A DNA stretch of 64,000 bases from Polynucleobacter corsicus (GTDB lineage Bacteria; Pseudomonadota; Gammaproteobacteria; Burkholderiales; Burkholderiaceae): assembly GCF_018688255.1 (NCBI RefSeq), contig NZ_CP061314.1, positions 434,001 through 498,000 on the forward strand, in the 5' to 3' direction. A program made the translations under genes and the position numbers. Positions 43,892 through 52,642 of this stretch are shown piece after piece. How positions within the stretch are numbered: position 1 is the first letter of the stretch; each line of letters begins with the position of its first letter. Below the pieces are notes generated by a model that worked only from the letters and a program-made list of their open reading frames with translations, ran no database searches and was not told the origin of the DNA.

Positions 43892-46231
43892 ATGAAGCCA
43901 GAAATTTCCCCATCCGTCCCCCCGTTGCCAGGTCACTGGGCTAGCGTTTTAGAAGCTCCCCAATCCCCAGTAAAAGACCCTAACTCCATACTGGCCTGGG
44001 TTGAGCTTGATCTCGATGGTGAAATGCGCTTTGAAAAAAGCCTACTTTGTTTGATTCCTACGGGTCTATTTTGGAGTGACGGTACTCACTCAGAATTCTG
44101 GCCTATTAGCTCTGGAGCCCATCTTTTGCATGGTGATCACGCCGGAGTAGGGCATCTCAAGCTGGAGTCTGAGGCTAGCCTGCTACGACTCTGGTACTTC
44201 ACTCTGGCTGTCAACCCTCAGGCATTGCGTCTACAGAGTAGTTTTGGGCAATTAATCAAGGGTGATCAGCTTAGCCAAGAGCCCGAGGCTTCTGAATACG
44301 ATAAGCAGGTTTGTCCGGTGTGTTTAAGCCCAAAGCCTGCCAACTCAGATGCTTGCCCAACTTGCGATCCAGAGGAGGATGCCCCTCCATCGACTTGGAC
44401 TTTATTTAAGTTGTGGCGCTATGCACGCCCTTATAAAAAAGAGCTTTTGTTGGGTTTTATCCTGACCTTGCTGTCAACCGGCGCCACACTGATTCCCCCT
44501 TATTTGACGATGCCATTGATGGATCATGTGTTGATTCCATATGAAAAAGGCAATCCGATTGATTTTGATTTAGCTAGTAAATACCTCTTTGCATTATTTG
44601 CTGCGGCAATTGTTGCTTGGGGCCTTGGTTGGTGGAAAACTTATTTACTCGCATTGGTGAGTGAGCGCATCGGTGCAGATCTTCGTAATACGACTTTTGA
44701 GCATTTGCTCAAATTATCTTTAGAGTATTTTGGTGGCAAAAGAACCGGCGACTTGATTGCGCGTATTGGCGCTGAGACAGATCGTATCTGCGTATTCTTA
44801 TCTTTGTACGCTTTAGATTTCATAACTGATGTCATCATGATTACGATGACGGCAGCAATTTTGGTGTCAATTGATCCTCTGCTTGCATTGGTCACTTTGG
44901 CGCCATTGCCATTTATCGTATGGATGATTCATGTAGTGCGCGACAAGTTGCGATTTGGTTTTGAAAAGATTGATCGCGTTTGGTCTGAAGTCACCAATAT
45001 CTTGGCTGATACGATTCCAGGGATTCGGGTAGTCAAAGCATTTGCTCAAGAAGATCGTGAGCTCAAACGCTTTGTTGATTCCAATAAACACAATTTACAA
45101 ATCAATGATCGCGTTAATCGCGTCTGGGGATTGTTCTCCCCAACGGTAACGCTGCTAACAGAAACCGGACTCTTGGTGGTGTGGGGCTTTGGTATTTGGC
45201 AGGTTGCACATCAAAAGGTCACTGTTGGTGTGTTAATTGCCTTCTTGGCCTACATTGGACGCTTCTACATTCGACTCGATTCAATGAGTCGTATCGTTTC
45301 ACATACGCAAAAAGCAGCGGCTGGGGCTAAGCGTATTTTTGATATTTTGGATCATGTCTCGAGTGTTCCCGAGCCAATCAATCCAGCACCTTTGGGTGCA
45401 GTGAAAGGCCGCATTTCCCTGCGGGGCGTGGGTTTTCGCTATGGCAACCGTGCGGTTTCTAAAGGGATTGATTTAGATATTGCCCCTGGAGAAATGATTG
45501 GTTTAGTTGGTCATAGCGGCTCTGGTAAGAGCACTTTGGTGAACTTGATTTGCCGCTTCTATGACGTGAGTGCTGGTTCGATTACTTTGGATGGGCGTGA
45601 TATTCGTAGCATCAGAATTGCTGACTATCGCAAGCGCATTGGTTTGGTTTTGCAAGAGCCATTTTTATTCTTTGGCACGATTGCAGAAAATATTGCTTAC
45701 GGAAAGCCAGAGGCCACCCGCGAGGAAGTTATTGAAGCGGCGCGCGCTGCCCATGCCCATGAATTTATTCTTCGCTTACCACTCGGTTATGACTCATTAG
45801 TAGGTGAGCGCGGTCAATCTCTCTCAGGTGGTGAGCGTCAACGTATTTCCATTGCCCGTGCGTTGTTGATTAACCCCAGCATTCTCATTTTGGATGAAGC
45901 TACCTCATCGGTAGATACCACCACTGAAAAAGAGATTCAGCGCGCTTTAGATAATTTGGTGAAGGGCCGCACTACGATCGCGATTGCTCATCGCCTCTCT
46001 ACTTTAAGAAAAGCAGACCGCTTGGTCGTGCTTGATAAAGGCGAGATCGTGGAGATTGGGTCGCATGATGAGCTGATGGATGCACAGGGCGCGTACTACG
46101 CCCTGTATCAAGCTCAATTACGCCACGCTGCAGAGCTAGTTGAAGGCGGTGCTATAGGTGAAAGCATCGATGAGAATGGGCGCAAAGACGGCCCGCAAGC
46201 CATTGCCAAAGAAACTGGGGGCGGAGCATGA
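43892..46231 (+). CDS. ABC exporter with N-terminal extension and Cys4 motif
   Basis: A 779-residue half-transporter with membrane and ATPase domains fused. Residues 1-140 are a soluble beta-rich extension of unknown fold. Residues 141-158 hold CPVC and CPTC, a zinc-ribbon-like cluster. Six membrane helices follow (about 185-470), then an ATPase domain with GHSGSGKST, LSGGERQRIS, ILILDEATSS and AHRLST. The gene diverges from the cphA pair and overlaps the DUF1854 gene by four bases. No clear Shine-Dalgarno sequence precedes the ATG. A TATACT at 43876-43881 would give an almost leaderless mRNA. The substrate is unknown; context suggests cyanophycin or a related peptide. Confidence 0.88.
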   Translation: MKPEISPSVPPLPGHWASVLEAPQSPVKDPNSILAWVELDLDGEMRFEKSLLCLIPTGLFWSDGTHSEFWPISSGAHLLHGDHAGVGHLKLESEASLLRLWYFTLAVNPQALRLQSSFGQLIKGDQLSQEPEASEYDKQVCPVCLSPKPANSDACPTCDPEEDAPPSTWTLFKLWRYARPYKKELLLGFILTLLSTGATLIPPYLTMPLMDHVLIPYEKGNPIDFDLASKYLFALFAAAIVAWGLGWWKTYLLALVSERIGADLRNTTFEHLLKLSLEYFGGKRTGDLIARIGAETDRICVFLSLYALDFITDVIMITMTAAILVSIDPLLALVTLAPLPFIVWMIHVVRDKLRFGFEKIDRVWSEVTNILADTIPGIRVVKAFAQEDRELKRFVDSNKHNLQINDRVNRVWGLFSPTVTLLTETGLLVVWGFGIWQVAHQKVTVGVLIAFLAYIGRFYIRLDSMSRIVSHTQKAAAGAKRIFDILDHVSSVPEPINPAPLGAVKGRISLRGVGFRYGNRAVSKGIDLDIAPGEMIGLVGHSGSGKSTLVNLICRFYDVSAGSITLDGRDIRSIRIADYRKRIGLVLQEPFLFFGTIAENIAYGKPEATREEVIEAARAAHAHEFILRLPLGYDSLVGERGQSLSGGERQRISIARALLINPSILILDEATSSVDTTTEKEIQRALDNLVKGRTTIAIAHRLSTLRKADRLVVLDKGEIVEIGSHDELMDAQGAYYALYQAQLRHAAELVEGGAIGESIDENGRKDGPQAIAKETGGGA

Positions 46232-46704
46232 GTCAGCATCAACAGTTACACACACTAGAACGCGATGCGCTCGGTCGACTGGTATTCATCGATGCAGCTG
46301 GAACTCACCATGTTGGCGTTTATCCAGTCAGAGCCTTCCCGATTACTGCACCAGGCGCTGGAATCTCGATCATGGATCAGTCGGGCAAAGAGTTATATTG
46401 GTTTGACGGCATCACCACGATTCCTGAAGGTGAGTTAGCCCTGATTGAAGAAGAGCTGGCTACTCGCGAGTTCATGCCTGTGATTGAAAAAATCACCAGG
46501 GTGTCTACTTTTGCAACTCCGAGTATTTGGGATATTGAAACCGATCGTGGCCCCACTAGAATTCGCCTGAAAGGCGAGGAAGATATTCGCCGCATAGCTG
46601 GCAATATGCTTCTGATTGCCGACTCCAATGGCCTGCAATTTTTAATCAAAGACTCCACTCAGTTGGACAAAGTCAGCAAAAAACTGCTAGATCGTTTCCG
46701 CTAG
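46228..46704 (+). CDS. DUF1854 domain protein, partner of the ABC exporter
   Basis: A 158-residue soluble protein of the DUF1854 family, with LHTLERDALGRLVFIDAAG at the start, GVYPVRAFPIT, and TDRGPTRIRLKGEEDIRR in the middle. It has no signal peptide or membrane helix. Its ATG overlaps the ABC gene stop by four bases, so the two are translationally coupled, and it probably acts in the cytoplasm with the transporter. Function unknown. Confidence 0.82.
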   Translation: MSQHQQLHTLERDALGRLVFIDAAGTHHVGVYPVRAFPITAPGAGISIMDQSGKELYWFDGITTIPEGELALIEEELATREFMPVIEKITRVSTFATPSIWDIETDRGPTRIRLKGEEDIRRIAGNMLLIADSNGLQFLIKDSTQLDKVSKKLLDRFR

Positions 46705-46766
46705 AACCAAATAAGACACACTGTTTTTATTTAGCTTTTGCAGGCGACACACTTTTCAACTCTTTT

Positions 46767-46780
46767 CAGGGTTAACCCTG
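46767..46780. promoter_or_regulatory. 14-base palindrome upstream of tctC
   Basis: CAGGGTTAACCCTG is perfectly self-complementary and lies about 230 bases upstream of the tctC start in a 308-base gap (46705-47012). The gap holds no gene and is otherwise AT-rich. It may be an operator, but no dedicated regulator gene is next to it. Confidence 0.4.
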
Positions 46781-47012
46781 ATCAAGTCAACTTTTAATGC
46801 TTTAAGGCGCTAAAAAGTTAATCCCCTATTAATAGTAGGCATTCTGGGTGCAGAAAATTAAATTGGTATTGAAAAATAAATGTACATTAAGTGATGTTTA
46901 TAAAATTTATAGGCAGTCTACCCATTGAATGTCCATGAGTTTGCCAAAGTCATTTTGAATAAATAAAGATAGCCAAATTGAGATGTCCATTTTAATAAGA
47001 AGGAGTATTTTT

Positions 47013-48017
47013 ATGAAGATGAAGTTCAGCGTGGCTTTCGTTTCTGCCGCATTAATCCTTCCTACTTTTGGTGTATCACCTGCATACGCAGTATGGGAGC
47101 CAACAAAACCAGTCGAGTTTATTATTCCAGCCGGCCCTGGCGGTGGCGCCGACCAAATGGCTCGCATGATTCAAGGGATAATTACCAAAAATAAGCTCAT
47201 GAAGCAGGCCATCATCCCTGTAAATAAAGGCGCTGGTGCAGGCGCTGAAGGTTTCTTGGCTATGAAAGAAGCTAAAGGCGATCCAAATAAGATTGTGATC
47301 ACGCTCTCTAATTTATTTACAACTCCATTGGCAACTGGCGTTCCATTTAACTGGCAAGACATTACGCCGGTAGCTATGTTGGCGCTTGATCAATTTGTTT
47401 TGTGGGATAACACAGAAAAGCCTTACAAGACGGCTAAAGAATATATTGACGCCGCTAAAGCTGCCGGCCCAGGTAAATTTAAAATGGGTGGTACCGGATC
47501 TAAGCAAGAGGATCAAATTATTACCGTAGCAATTGAAAAAGCAACGGGCGCTAAGTTTACTTACATCCCATTTAAAGGGGGTGGCGAGGTGGCTGTTCAG
47601 CTTGTTGGTAACCACATTGATTCTTCTGTGAACAATCCCATTGAAGCCGTGGCCCAGTGGCGCGCCAATAAATTACGTGCCTTATGCGTCTTTGATGACA
47701 CCCGCATGCCATACAAAGAAAAAATTACGGATACTCAATCATGGTATGACGTGCCAACTTGCAAAGAGGCGGGTGTAACGACTGACTACACCATGTTGCG
47801 TGGTATCTTTATGGCTCCTGGTGTGACGCAAGAGCAAGTTGATTTCTACATTGAATTGTTCAAGAAAGTGCGCGCTACACCAGACTGGAAGAAGTTCATG
47901 GCCGATGGTGCATTTAATCAAACATTCATGACTGGTAAAGAGTTTAGAAATTGGTTGACTCTGAATGAGGCTCTGCACAAGCAATTAATGACTGAAGCTG
48001 GATTCTTGGCTAAGTAA
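47013..48017 (+). CDS. tctC: TctC/Bug family periplasmic solute-binding protein
   Basis: A 334-residue periplasmic binding protein of the tripartite tricarboxylate transporter (TTT) family. The signal peptide ends at about residue 26 (SPAYA). The mature part has the Bug motifs KPVEFIIPAGPGGGADQMAR and PFKGGGEVAVQLVGNHID. ATG 47013 has an AAGGAG upstream, so the longer frame from 46983 is not used. The ligand is probably a carboxylate. A hairpin with T-run separates it from tctB, which would keep tctC mRNA most abundant. Confidence 0.92.
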   Translation: MKMKFSVAFVSAALILPTFGVSPAYAVWEPTKPVEFIIPAGPGGGADQMARMIQGIITKNKLMKQAIIPVNKGAGAGAEGFLAMKEAKGDPNKIVITLSNLFTTPLATGVPFNWQDITPVAMLALDQFVLWDNTEKPYKTAKEYIDAAKAAGPGKFKMGGTGSKQEDQIITVAIEKATGAKFTYIPFKGGGEVAVQLVGNHIDSSVNNPIEAVAQWRANKLRALCVFDDTRMPYKEKITDTQSWYDVPTCKEAGVTTDYTMLRGIFMAPGVTQEQVDFYIELFKKVRATPDWKKFMADGAFNQTFMTGKEFRNWLTLNEALHKQLMTEAGFLAK

Positions 48018-48032
48018 TTTGCAAAAAATGAG

Positions 48033-48065
48033 ATAAGCCCTCTATCGTGGGGGGCTTATTTTTAA
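48033..48065 (+). terminator. Hairpin with T-run between tctC and tctB
   Basis: ATAAGCCC and GGGCTTAT arms with an 11-base loop, followed by TTTTT. It probably works as a partial terminator that lowers expression of the membrane subunits relative to the binding protein. Confidence 0.7.
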
Positions 48066-48091
48066 GTAAGCGTATTAATTAACTTTAATTA

Positions 48092-48628
48092 GTGAAAAAA
48101 ATGTCTGAAAAAACAAATAATTCAAACGAAGATTCAGTAATCAGCGTAAGAGTAATGGACATCATTGCCGCCCTTTTATTTCTTGCGGTGGGTCTCACAG
48201 TCATGATTGGAAGTTTAAAGTTGGGTGCTAGCTGGGGTAGTGATGGCCCAGAGGCTGGGTACTTTCCTTTTTACATTAGCTTAATCATCATGCTTTCGAG
48301 CTCGGTTACTTTGTATCAAGCGGCAATCGTGGATAAGGAAAAGAAGGCAGAATCGTTTGTTAGTAGGGAGTCCTTCAAGCAAGTAATGGCAGTCTTATTA
48401 CCAGCAATTGTTTTTGTTCTTGGTGTGCAGTTAATTGGCATTTACGTTTCCTCCGTTTTCTACATCGCCATCTTTATGGTTTGGCTCGGCAAATACCCAA
48501 TTTGGAAAGCTATTGTTGTATCGGTTGGGGTTAGTGCAGCCCTTTACCTTATGTTCGAGTTCTGGTTTCAAGTGCCATTACCACATGGTTCATGGTTCAA
48601 CCCGCTCGAATTTTTTGGCGTGAACTAA
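48092..48628 (+). CDS. tctB: TctB family small permease
   Basis: A 178-residue membrane protein with four predicted helices, the small membrane subunit of the TTT transporter. It has a polar N-terminus, then IIAALLFLAVGLTVMIGS, the DGPEAGYFPFYISL motif common in TctB, and two C-terminal helices. GTG 48092 or ATG 48101 could start it; neither has a strong ribosome binding site. Confidence 0.85.
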   Translation: MKKMSEKTNNSNEDSVISVRVMDIIAALLFLAVGLTVMIGSLKLGASWGSDGPEAGYFPFYISLIIMLSSSVTLYQAAIVDKEKKAESFVSRESFKQVMAVLLPAIVFVLGVQLIGIYVSSVFYIAIFMVWLGKYPIWKAIVVSVGVSAALYLMFEFWFQVPLPHGSWFNPLEFFGVN

Positions 48629-48668
48629 TAAATACAATCAAAAAAGATTAGAAACAAAGGAGTACGAG

Positions 48669-50168
48669 TTGGAAGAAATTAACGCTCTGTTCAGTGGTTT
48701 TGCAATTGCAATGACACCCTTTAATCTATTGTTGATGTTAATTGGTGTAACACTTGGTGTGATTATTGGCGTATTGCCTGGTCTTGGGGGTGCAAATGGG
48801 ATTGCGATTCTATTGCCATTGACTTTCACAATGCCGCCAACTTCCGCAATCATTATGCTTTCCTGTATTTATTGGGGCGCATTGTTTGGCGGTGCAATTA
48901 CTTCTGTTTTGTTTAATATTCCTGGCGAGCCTTGGTCGGTAGCGACAACCTTTGATGGTTATCCAATGGCTCGTAATGGTAAGGCGGGCGAGGCTTTAAC
49001 TGCTGCGTTTACTTCTTCATTTGTGGGTGCTTTTTTTGCCATTGTGATGATTACTTTTTTAGCGCCACTAGTCGCTAAGTTTGCATTGCAATTCGGGCCT
49101 CCCGAATTCTTCTCGGTGTACCTGCTCACCTTCTGCAGTTTTGTGGGCATGAATAAGGGCTCACCATTTAAAACAATTTCTGCCATGATGCTTGGGTTTG
49201 CTTTGGCAACTGTTGGTATGGATACGGTCACAGGCCAATTGCGTTTAACTTTTGGTAACCCAGAGTTAATGCGTGGCTTTGACTTCTTGATTGCTGTGAT
49301 TGGTTTGTTTGGTATTGGCGAGATCTTGCTATCAATGGAAGAAGGACTCGCATTTCAAGGGGCGGCTGCCAAGATCCGTGGCAAGGTTGTTCTTGAGACA
49401 TGGAAACAATTGCCTAAGTACTGGGCCACTTCATTGCGCAGCTGTTTGATTGGTTGCTGGATGGGTATCACTCCTGGTGGTGCCACACCTGCATCCTTTA
49501 TGGCCTATGGTGTTGCTAAGCGCGTTTCTAAAGATGGCGACAAGTTTGGTACCGGTAAAATGGAGGGTATTGTGGCCCCAGAAACTGCAGCACATGCTGC
49601 TGGTACCGCCGCCTTGTTGCCAATGCTATCCCTAGGAATTCCAGGCTCACCAACAGCAGCAGTCTTACTTGGTGGTTTGTTGATCTGGGGTTTACAGCCA
49701 GGTCCTTTACTCTTCGTAGAGAAGCCTGACTTTGTTTGGGGCTTGATTGCTAGTATGTATCTTGGCAACTTAGCTGGCCTATTTGTAGTGTTGACCTGTG
49801 TGCCATTGTTTGCATCTATCTTGAGAATCCCATTTTCAATCATTGCGCCAGTCATTATTGTGATTTGTGCCGTGGGTGCATATACCGTTCATAACGCTAC
49901 CTTTGACGTATGGTTGATGTTGGGCTTCGGTGTGCTCGGTTATATCTTTAAGAAGCTTGACTACCCAATGGCGCCTATGGTCTTGGCCTTGGTATTGGGC
50001 GATCGTGCGGAAGACTCTTTCCGTCAATCGATGCTGTTCTCGCAGGGAAGCTTAGATATATTCTTCTCAAACTATCTTGTAGCAACCATTACTTCTATCG
50101 CCTTATTGCTACTTTTCTGGCCCTTGATTGGCAAATTAATAGGTAAGAAAAAGGCTGATACGGCATAG
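48669..50168 (+). CDS. tctA: TctA family large permease
   Basis: A 499-residue membrane protein with about 11-12 helices, the translocating subunit of the TTT system. The signature GVLPGLGGANGIAILLPLTF and the second repeat GITPGGATPASFMAYGVAKR, with LSLGIPGSPTAAVLLGGL, are diagnostic. The start is TTG, supported by AAAGGAG seven bases upstream. A strong terminator follows. Confidence 0.93.
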   Translation: MEEINALFSGFAIAMTPFNLLLMLIGVTLGVIIGVLPGLGGANGIAILLPLTFTMPPTSAIIMLSCIYWGALFGGAITSVLFNIPGEPWSVATTFDGYPMARNGKAGEALTAAFTSSFVGAFFAIVMITFLAPLVAKFALQFGPPEFFSVYLLTFCSFVGMNKGSPFKTISAMMLGFALATVGMDTVTGQLRLTFGNPELMRGFDFLIAVIGLFGIGEILLSMEEGLAFQGAAAKIRGKVVLETWKQLPKYWATSLRSCLIGCWMGITPGGATPASFMAYGVAKRVSKDGDKFGTGKMEGIVAPETAAHAAGTAALLPMLSLGIPGSPTAAVLLGGLLIWGLQPGPLLFVEKPDFVWGLIASMYLGNLAGLFVVLTCVPLFASILRIPFSIIAPVIIVICAVGAYTVHNATFDVWLMLGFGVLGYIFKKLDYPMAPMVLALVLGDRAEDSFRQSMLFSQGSLDIFFSNYLVATITSIALLLLFWPLIGKLIGKKKADTA

Positions 50169-50202
50169 GATCAAAGTATTCGAAAGGTGATGGACAACAA
50201 AC

Positions 50203-50229
50203 AAAAAAGGGGCGTGAGCCCCTTTTTTT
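50203..50229 (+). terminator. Rho-independent terminator after tctA
   Basis: GGGGC and GCCCC arms around GTGA, with A residues before and seven T residues after. Confidence 0.92.
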
Positions 50230-50431
50230 CATGTCTTTGCACTTGAAATACTGAAAGCGAAAGAGGCTTGTGATGGGTATTTGAATAAACCCAATATTTC
50301 CAGCTGAAATCCGTTTTTCCATTAAATTAAATTAAATATCTAATAAAAACAATAGCTTATCAAACTGATAATTGAACTTCATGCGAAAATAAGCCGTTAC
50401 TCTCTTTGCTGCACAGCAATAGAATTAGGGT

Positions 50432-50459
50432 TATACTGTAGGTATTAACCCTTAAGGAG
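50432..50459 (+). promoter_or_regulatory. -10 element and strong ribosome binding site of the small gene
   Basis: TATACT at 50432-50437 is a good -10 hexamer. AAGGAG at 50454-50459 is a full Shine-Dalgarno six bases before the ATG at 50466. A clear -35 is not seen; TTGCTG is 20 bases away. Confidence 0.55.
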
Positions 50460-50465
50460 ATTCAA

Positions 50466-50573
50466 ATGACCGTTTTATTGAATATGATCAACCAGCTTTT
50501 TTCTGAAAGCAAAACTAGCCCAAAACAAACTGCTCGTCACTATGATTGCGACGGCGCTTATCGCGGCATGTAA
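50466..50573 (+). CDS. 35-residue protein with its own expression signals
   Basis: The frame encodes 35 residues: MTVLLNMINQLFSESKTSPK, then QTARHYDCDGAYRGM. It has an amphipathic N-terminal helix, a basic middle, and a C-terminal half with one cysteine. A -10 box, an optimal ribosome binding site and an independent terminator 23 bases after the stop make expression likely. It stands alone between tctA and oxlT. No family is recognised with confidence. Confidence 0.65.
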   Translation: MTVLLNMINQLFSESKTSPKQTARHYDCDGAYRGM

Positions 50574-50595
50574 TTTAAAAAATTACGATCACAAG

Positions 50596-50624
50596 AAAGT
50601 CACCTCCGGGTGACTTTTTCTTTG
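50596..50624 (+). terminator. Rho-independent terminator after the 35-residue gene
   Basis: AAAGTCACC and GGTGACTTT arms enclose TCCG, followed by a T-rich tail. Confidence 0.88.
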
Positions 50625-50731
50625 CCAAAAATTCTTCAAAGTCATCCGCATGAAGTTCAAAGCAGTTAAAACTGCCTCATGTTTCTTATGCTTAGGTCAA
50701 GGGTAATCACTAGTAGGGTTTTAAAGGAAAC

Positions 50732-50745
50732 TTGATTGCTATCAA
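50732..50745 (+). promoter_or_regulatory. Perfect Fnr-type box upstream of oxlT
   Basis: TTGATTGCTATCAA matches the TTGAT-N4-ATCAA consensus exactly. It ends 90 bases before the oxlT ATG. A start site 41.5 bases from its centre would be near 50780, with an AT-rich TTAAAAAT at the -10 position. It resembles the TTGAC-N4-GTCAA box before oxc. The rest of the 50625-50835 gap shows nothing else. Confidence 0.7.
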
Positions 50746-50835
50746 GACATTGATTCTTTTAATGCTTAAAAATCGTGTATCCCAATTTTTGGGCGACGAT
50801 AGTATTTGTGAATAGTAAAAAATAGGAGATTACGG

Positions 50836-52098
50836 ATGAGCGGCGAGAAAACTGCAGGACCTTTAGGGGGTCGTTGGTTTCAGCTACTAATCGGCATTAT
50901 TTGTATGTCGATGATTGCAAACTTGCAATATGGTTGGACTTTATTTGTGAACCCAATTGACGCAAAGTTTGGTTGGGGTCGTGCAGCAATTCAAGTTGCC
51001 TTCACCATTTTCGTTCTGACTGAGACTTGGTTAGTGCCTATTGAAGGTTACTTAGTAGATAAGTTTGGCCCGCGGCCAGTAGTATTTGTCGGCGGCATCT
51101 TATGTGGTCTAGGCTGGATGATGAATGCCCATGCAGACACATTAACAATGCTCTATATGGCTGCCGCTGTTAGTGGTGTAGGCGCTGGTGCTGTTTACGG
51201 TACTTGCGTAGGTAACGCCCTCAAGTGGTTCCCGGATCGTCGCGGTTTAGCGGCTGGTATGACTGCTGCTGGCTTTGGTGCTGGCTCTGCATTGACTGTG
51301 ATTCCAATTGCAAACATGATTGCTAATCAAGGTTATCAAGATGCGTTTTGGTACTTCGGCATTTGGCAAGGCATCATCGTTGTTGTCCTCAGCTTATTGC
51401 TGTCTAAGCCGATCAAGAGCGCTATCACTACCGTGAGAGCTAGCGTTGCTCAAACTCGCAAGGATTTCCGTCCGATGGAAATGATCAAGCAGCCTGTGTT
51501 CTGGATCATGTACCTCATGTTCGTAATGGTTGCTGCTGGTGGCTTGATGGCTACCGCCCAATTAGGCCCAATTGCTAAAGACTTCCAAATTGCTGGTGTA
51601 ACAGTGAGCTTGATGGGCTTGGCATTACCTGCATTGACCTTTGCTTTGACTGTTGACCGCGTATTGAATGGTTTGACACGTCCTTTCTTTGGTTGGGTAT
51701 CAGACAAGATTGGCCGTGAGCAAACAATGACACTGTGCTTCACATTTGAGTGCTTAGGTATTCTTGGTTTGTACTACCTCGGTCGTGATCCAGTCATGTT
51801 TGTTCTGTTAACCGGTTTAGTGTTCTTTGCTTGGGGTGAGATCTATAGCTTGTTTCCATCAACTAACGCTGATACTTTTGGATCAACATACGCTGCTGGT
51901 AACGCAGGCCTTCTCTACACGGCAAAAGGAACTGCTTCATTGCTAGTACCTTTATCTAGCGTATTGGTGGCCACTACTGGTGGTTGGGAAGTGGTGTTCT
52001 GGGTTGCGAGTTTCTTGAATGGAACTGCTGCAATCTTGGCTTGGTTCGTATTGCGTCCAATGCGTCGCAAATTGATCGAGCGCTCAGCTTCGATGTAA
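50836..52098 (+). CDS. oxlT: Oxalate:formate antiporter-like MFS transporter
   Basis: A 420-residue major facilitator with 12 helices. It is close to OxlT of Oxalobacter: GRWFQLLIGIICMSMIANLQYGWTLF at helix 1, EGYLVDKFGPRPVVFVGG, GVGAGAVYGTCVGNALKWFPDRRGLAAG and FFAWGEIYSLFPSTNADTFGSTYAAGNAG. The last stretch is characteristic of the oxalate/formate family. In a cell with Oxc and Frc it would import oxalate and export formate. GGAG precedes the ATG at a good distance. Confidence 0.88.
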   Translation: MSGEKTAGPLGGRWFQLLIGIICMSMIANLQYGWTLFVNPIDAKFGWGRAAIQVAFTIFVLTETWLVPIEGYLVDKFGPRPVVFVGGILCGLGWMMNAHADTLTMLYMAAAVSGVGAGAVYGTCVGNALKWFPDRRGLAAGMTAAGFGAGSALTVIPIANMIANQGYQDAFWYFGIWQGIIVVVLSLLLSKPIKSAITTVRASVAQTRKDFRPMEMIKQPVFWIMYLMFVMVAAGGLMATAQLGPIAKDFQIAGVTVSLMGLALPALTFALTVDRVLNGLTRPFFGWVSDKIGREQTMTLCFTFECLGILGLYYLGRDPVMFVLLTGLVFFAWGEIYSLFPSTNADTFGSTYAAGNAGLLYTAKGTASLLVPLSSVLVATTGGWEVVFWVASFLNGTAAILAWFVLRPMRRKLIERSASM

Positions 52099-52116
52099 TT
52101 CAGTTTTATGAAGCAT

Positions 52117-52148
52117 AAAAGAGGTCCTTAGGGACCTCTTTTGCATTT
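52117..52148 (+). terminator. Rho-independent terminator after oxlT
   Basis: AAAAGAGGTCC and GGACCTCTTTT arms around a 4-base loop, then a T-rich tail. Confidence 0.88.
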
Positions 52149-52187
52149 TCAAGCCTGCAATATTATTAAGATAAAATCTTACTCATA

Positions 52188-52559
52188 ATGAATTTCCGTA
52201 AAAACCGCCTCATGCACTGGATTGTTGCTCTAGCAATCGCAATGAGTGCGCTTGCGCCAGCAGTTTCTCAAGCGGTATCGCTTGCAAAACATGGTCAAGG
52301 TTTTGCAATGGAGATCTGTTCTGCAGACGGCATGAATATGCAGATTCAAGTGCAAACTGATGATCAGGTGGATCTGGTGGGCGCGCAGCCTTGTCCGTAT
52401 TGCTTAGCTCAGAGCATGATTAACCCAGCTTTTAATGCCAATCTGACATTCCAAGCGCCGCAAACATTTGCTTTGCTGCCACAGCTTTTCTATCAATCAC
52501 CCAAGCCGCTTGCCGTTTGGGTAACCCCACTTTCTACAGCACCCCCTTCACCAGCCTAA
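52188..52559 (+). CDS. DUF2946 family exported protein
   Basis: A 123-residue protein with a hydrophobic N-terminal signal (residues 8-30) followed by MEICSADGMNMQIQVQ, CPYCLAQ and FYQSPKPLAVWVTPLSTAPPSP, the DUF2946 pattern. The family occurs near copper-handling and TonB-receptor genes. The CxxC and the methionines fit metal contact. It opens a short cluster with a beta-barrel protein, TlpA and PCuAC. Confidence 0.8.
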   Translation: MNFRKNRLMHWIVALAIAMSALAPAVSQAVSLAKHGQGFAMEICSADGMNMQIQVQTDDQVDLVGAQPCPYCLAQSMINPAFNANLTFQAPQTFALLPQLFYQSPKPLAVWVTPLSTAPPSPA

Positions 52560-52642
52560 AAATGATTAAGGGCATAGCCTAGCTATGTAGTTGGTAACAA
52601 GGTAATTCATTTGTTGCCGTCATGTTGTGTGGGGAAATAAAA

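Noticed and set aside
46790..46990. Search for a second Fnr-type box before tctC
   Set aside because: Only half sites such as GATCAAGTCAA were seen, without correct spacing for a full palindrome.
50305..50345. AAATT tandem-like run after tctA
   Set aside because: Short AT-rich low-complexity sequence, with no sign of function beyond promoter-type AT content.
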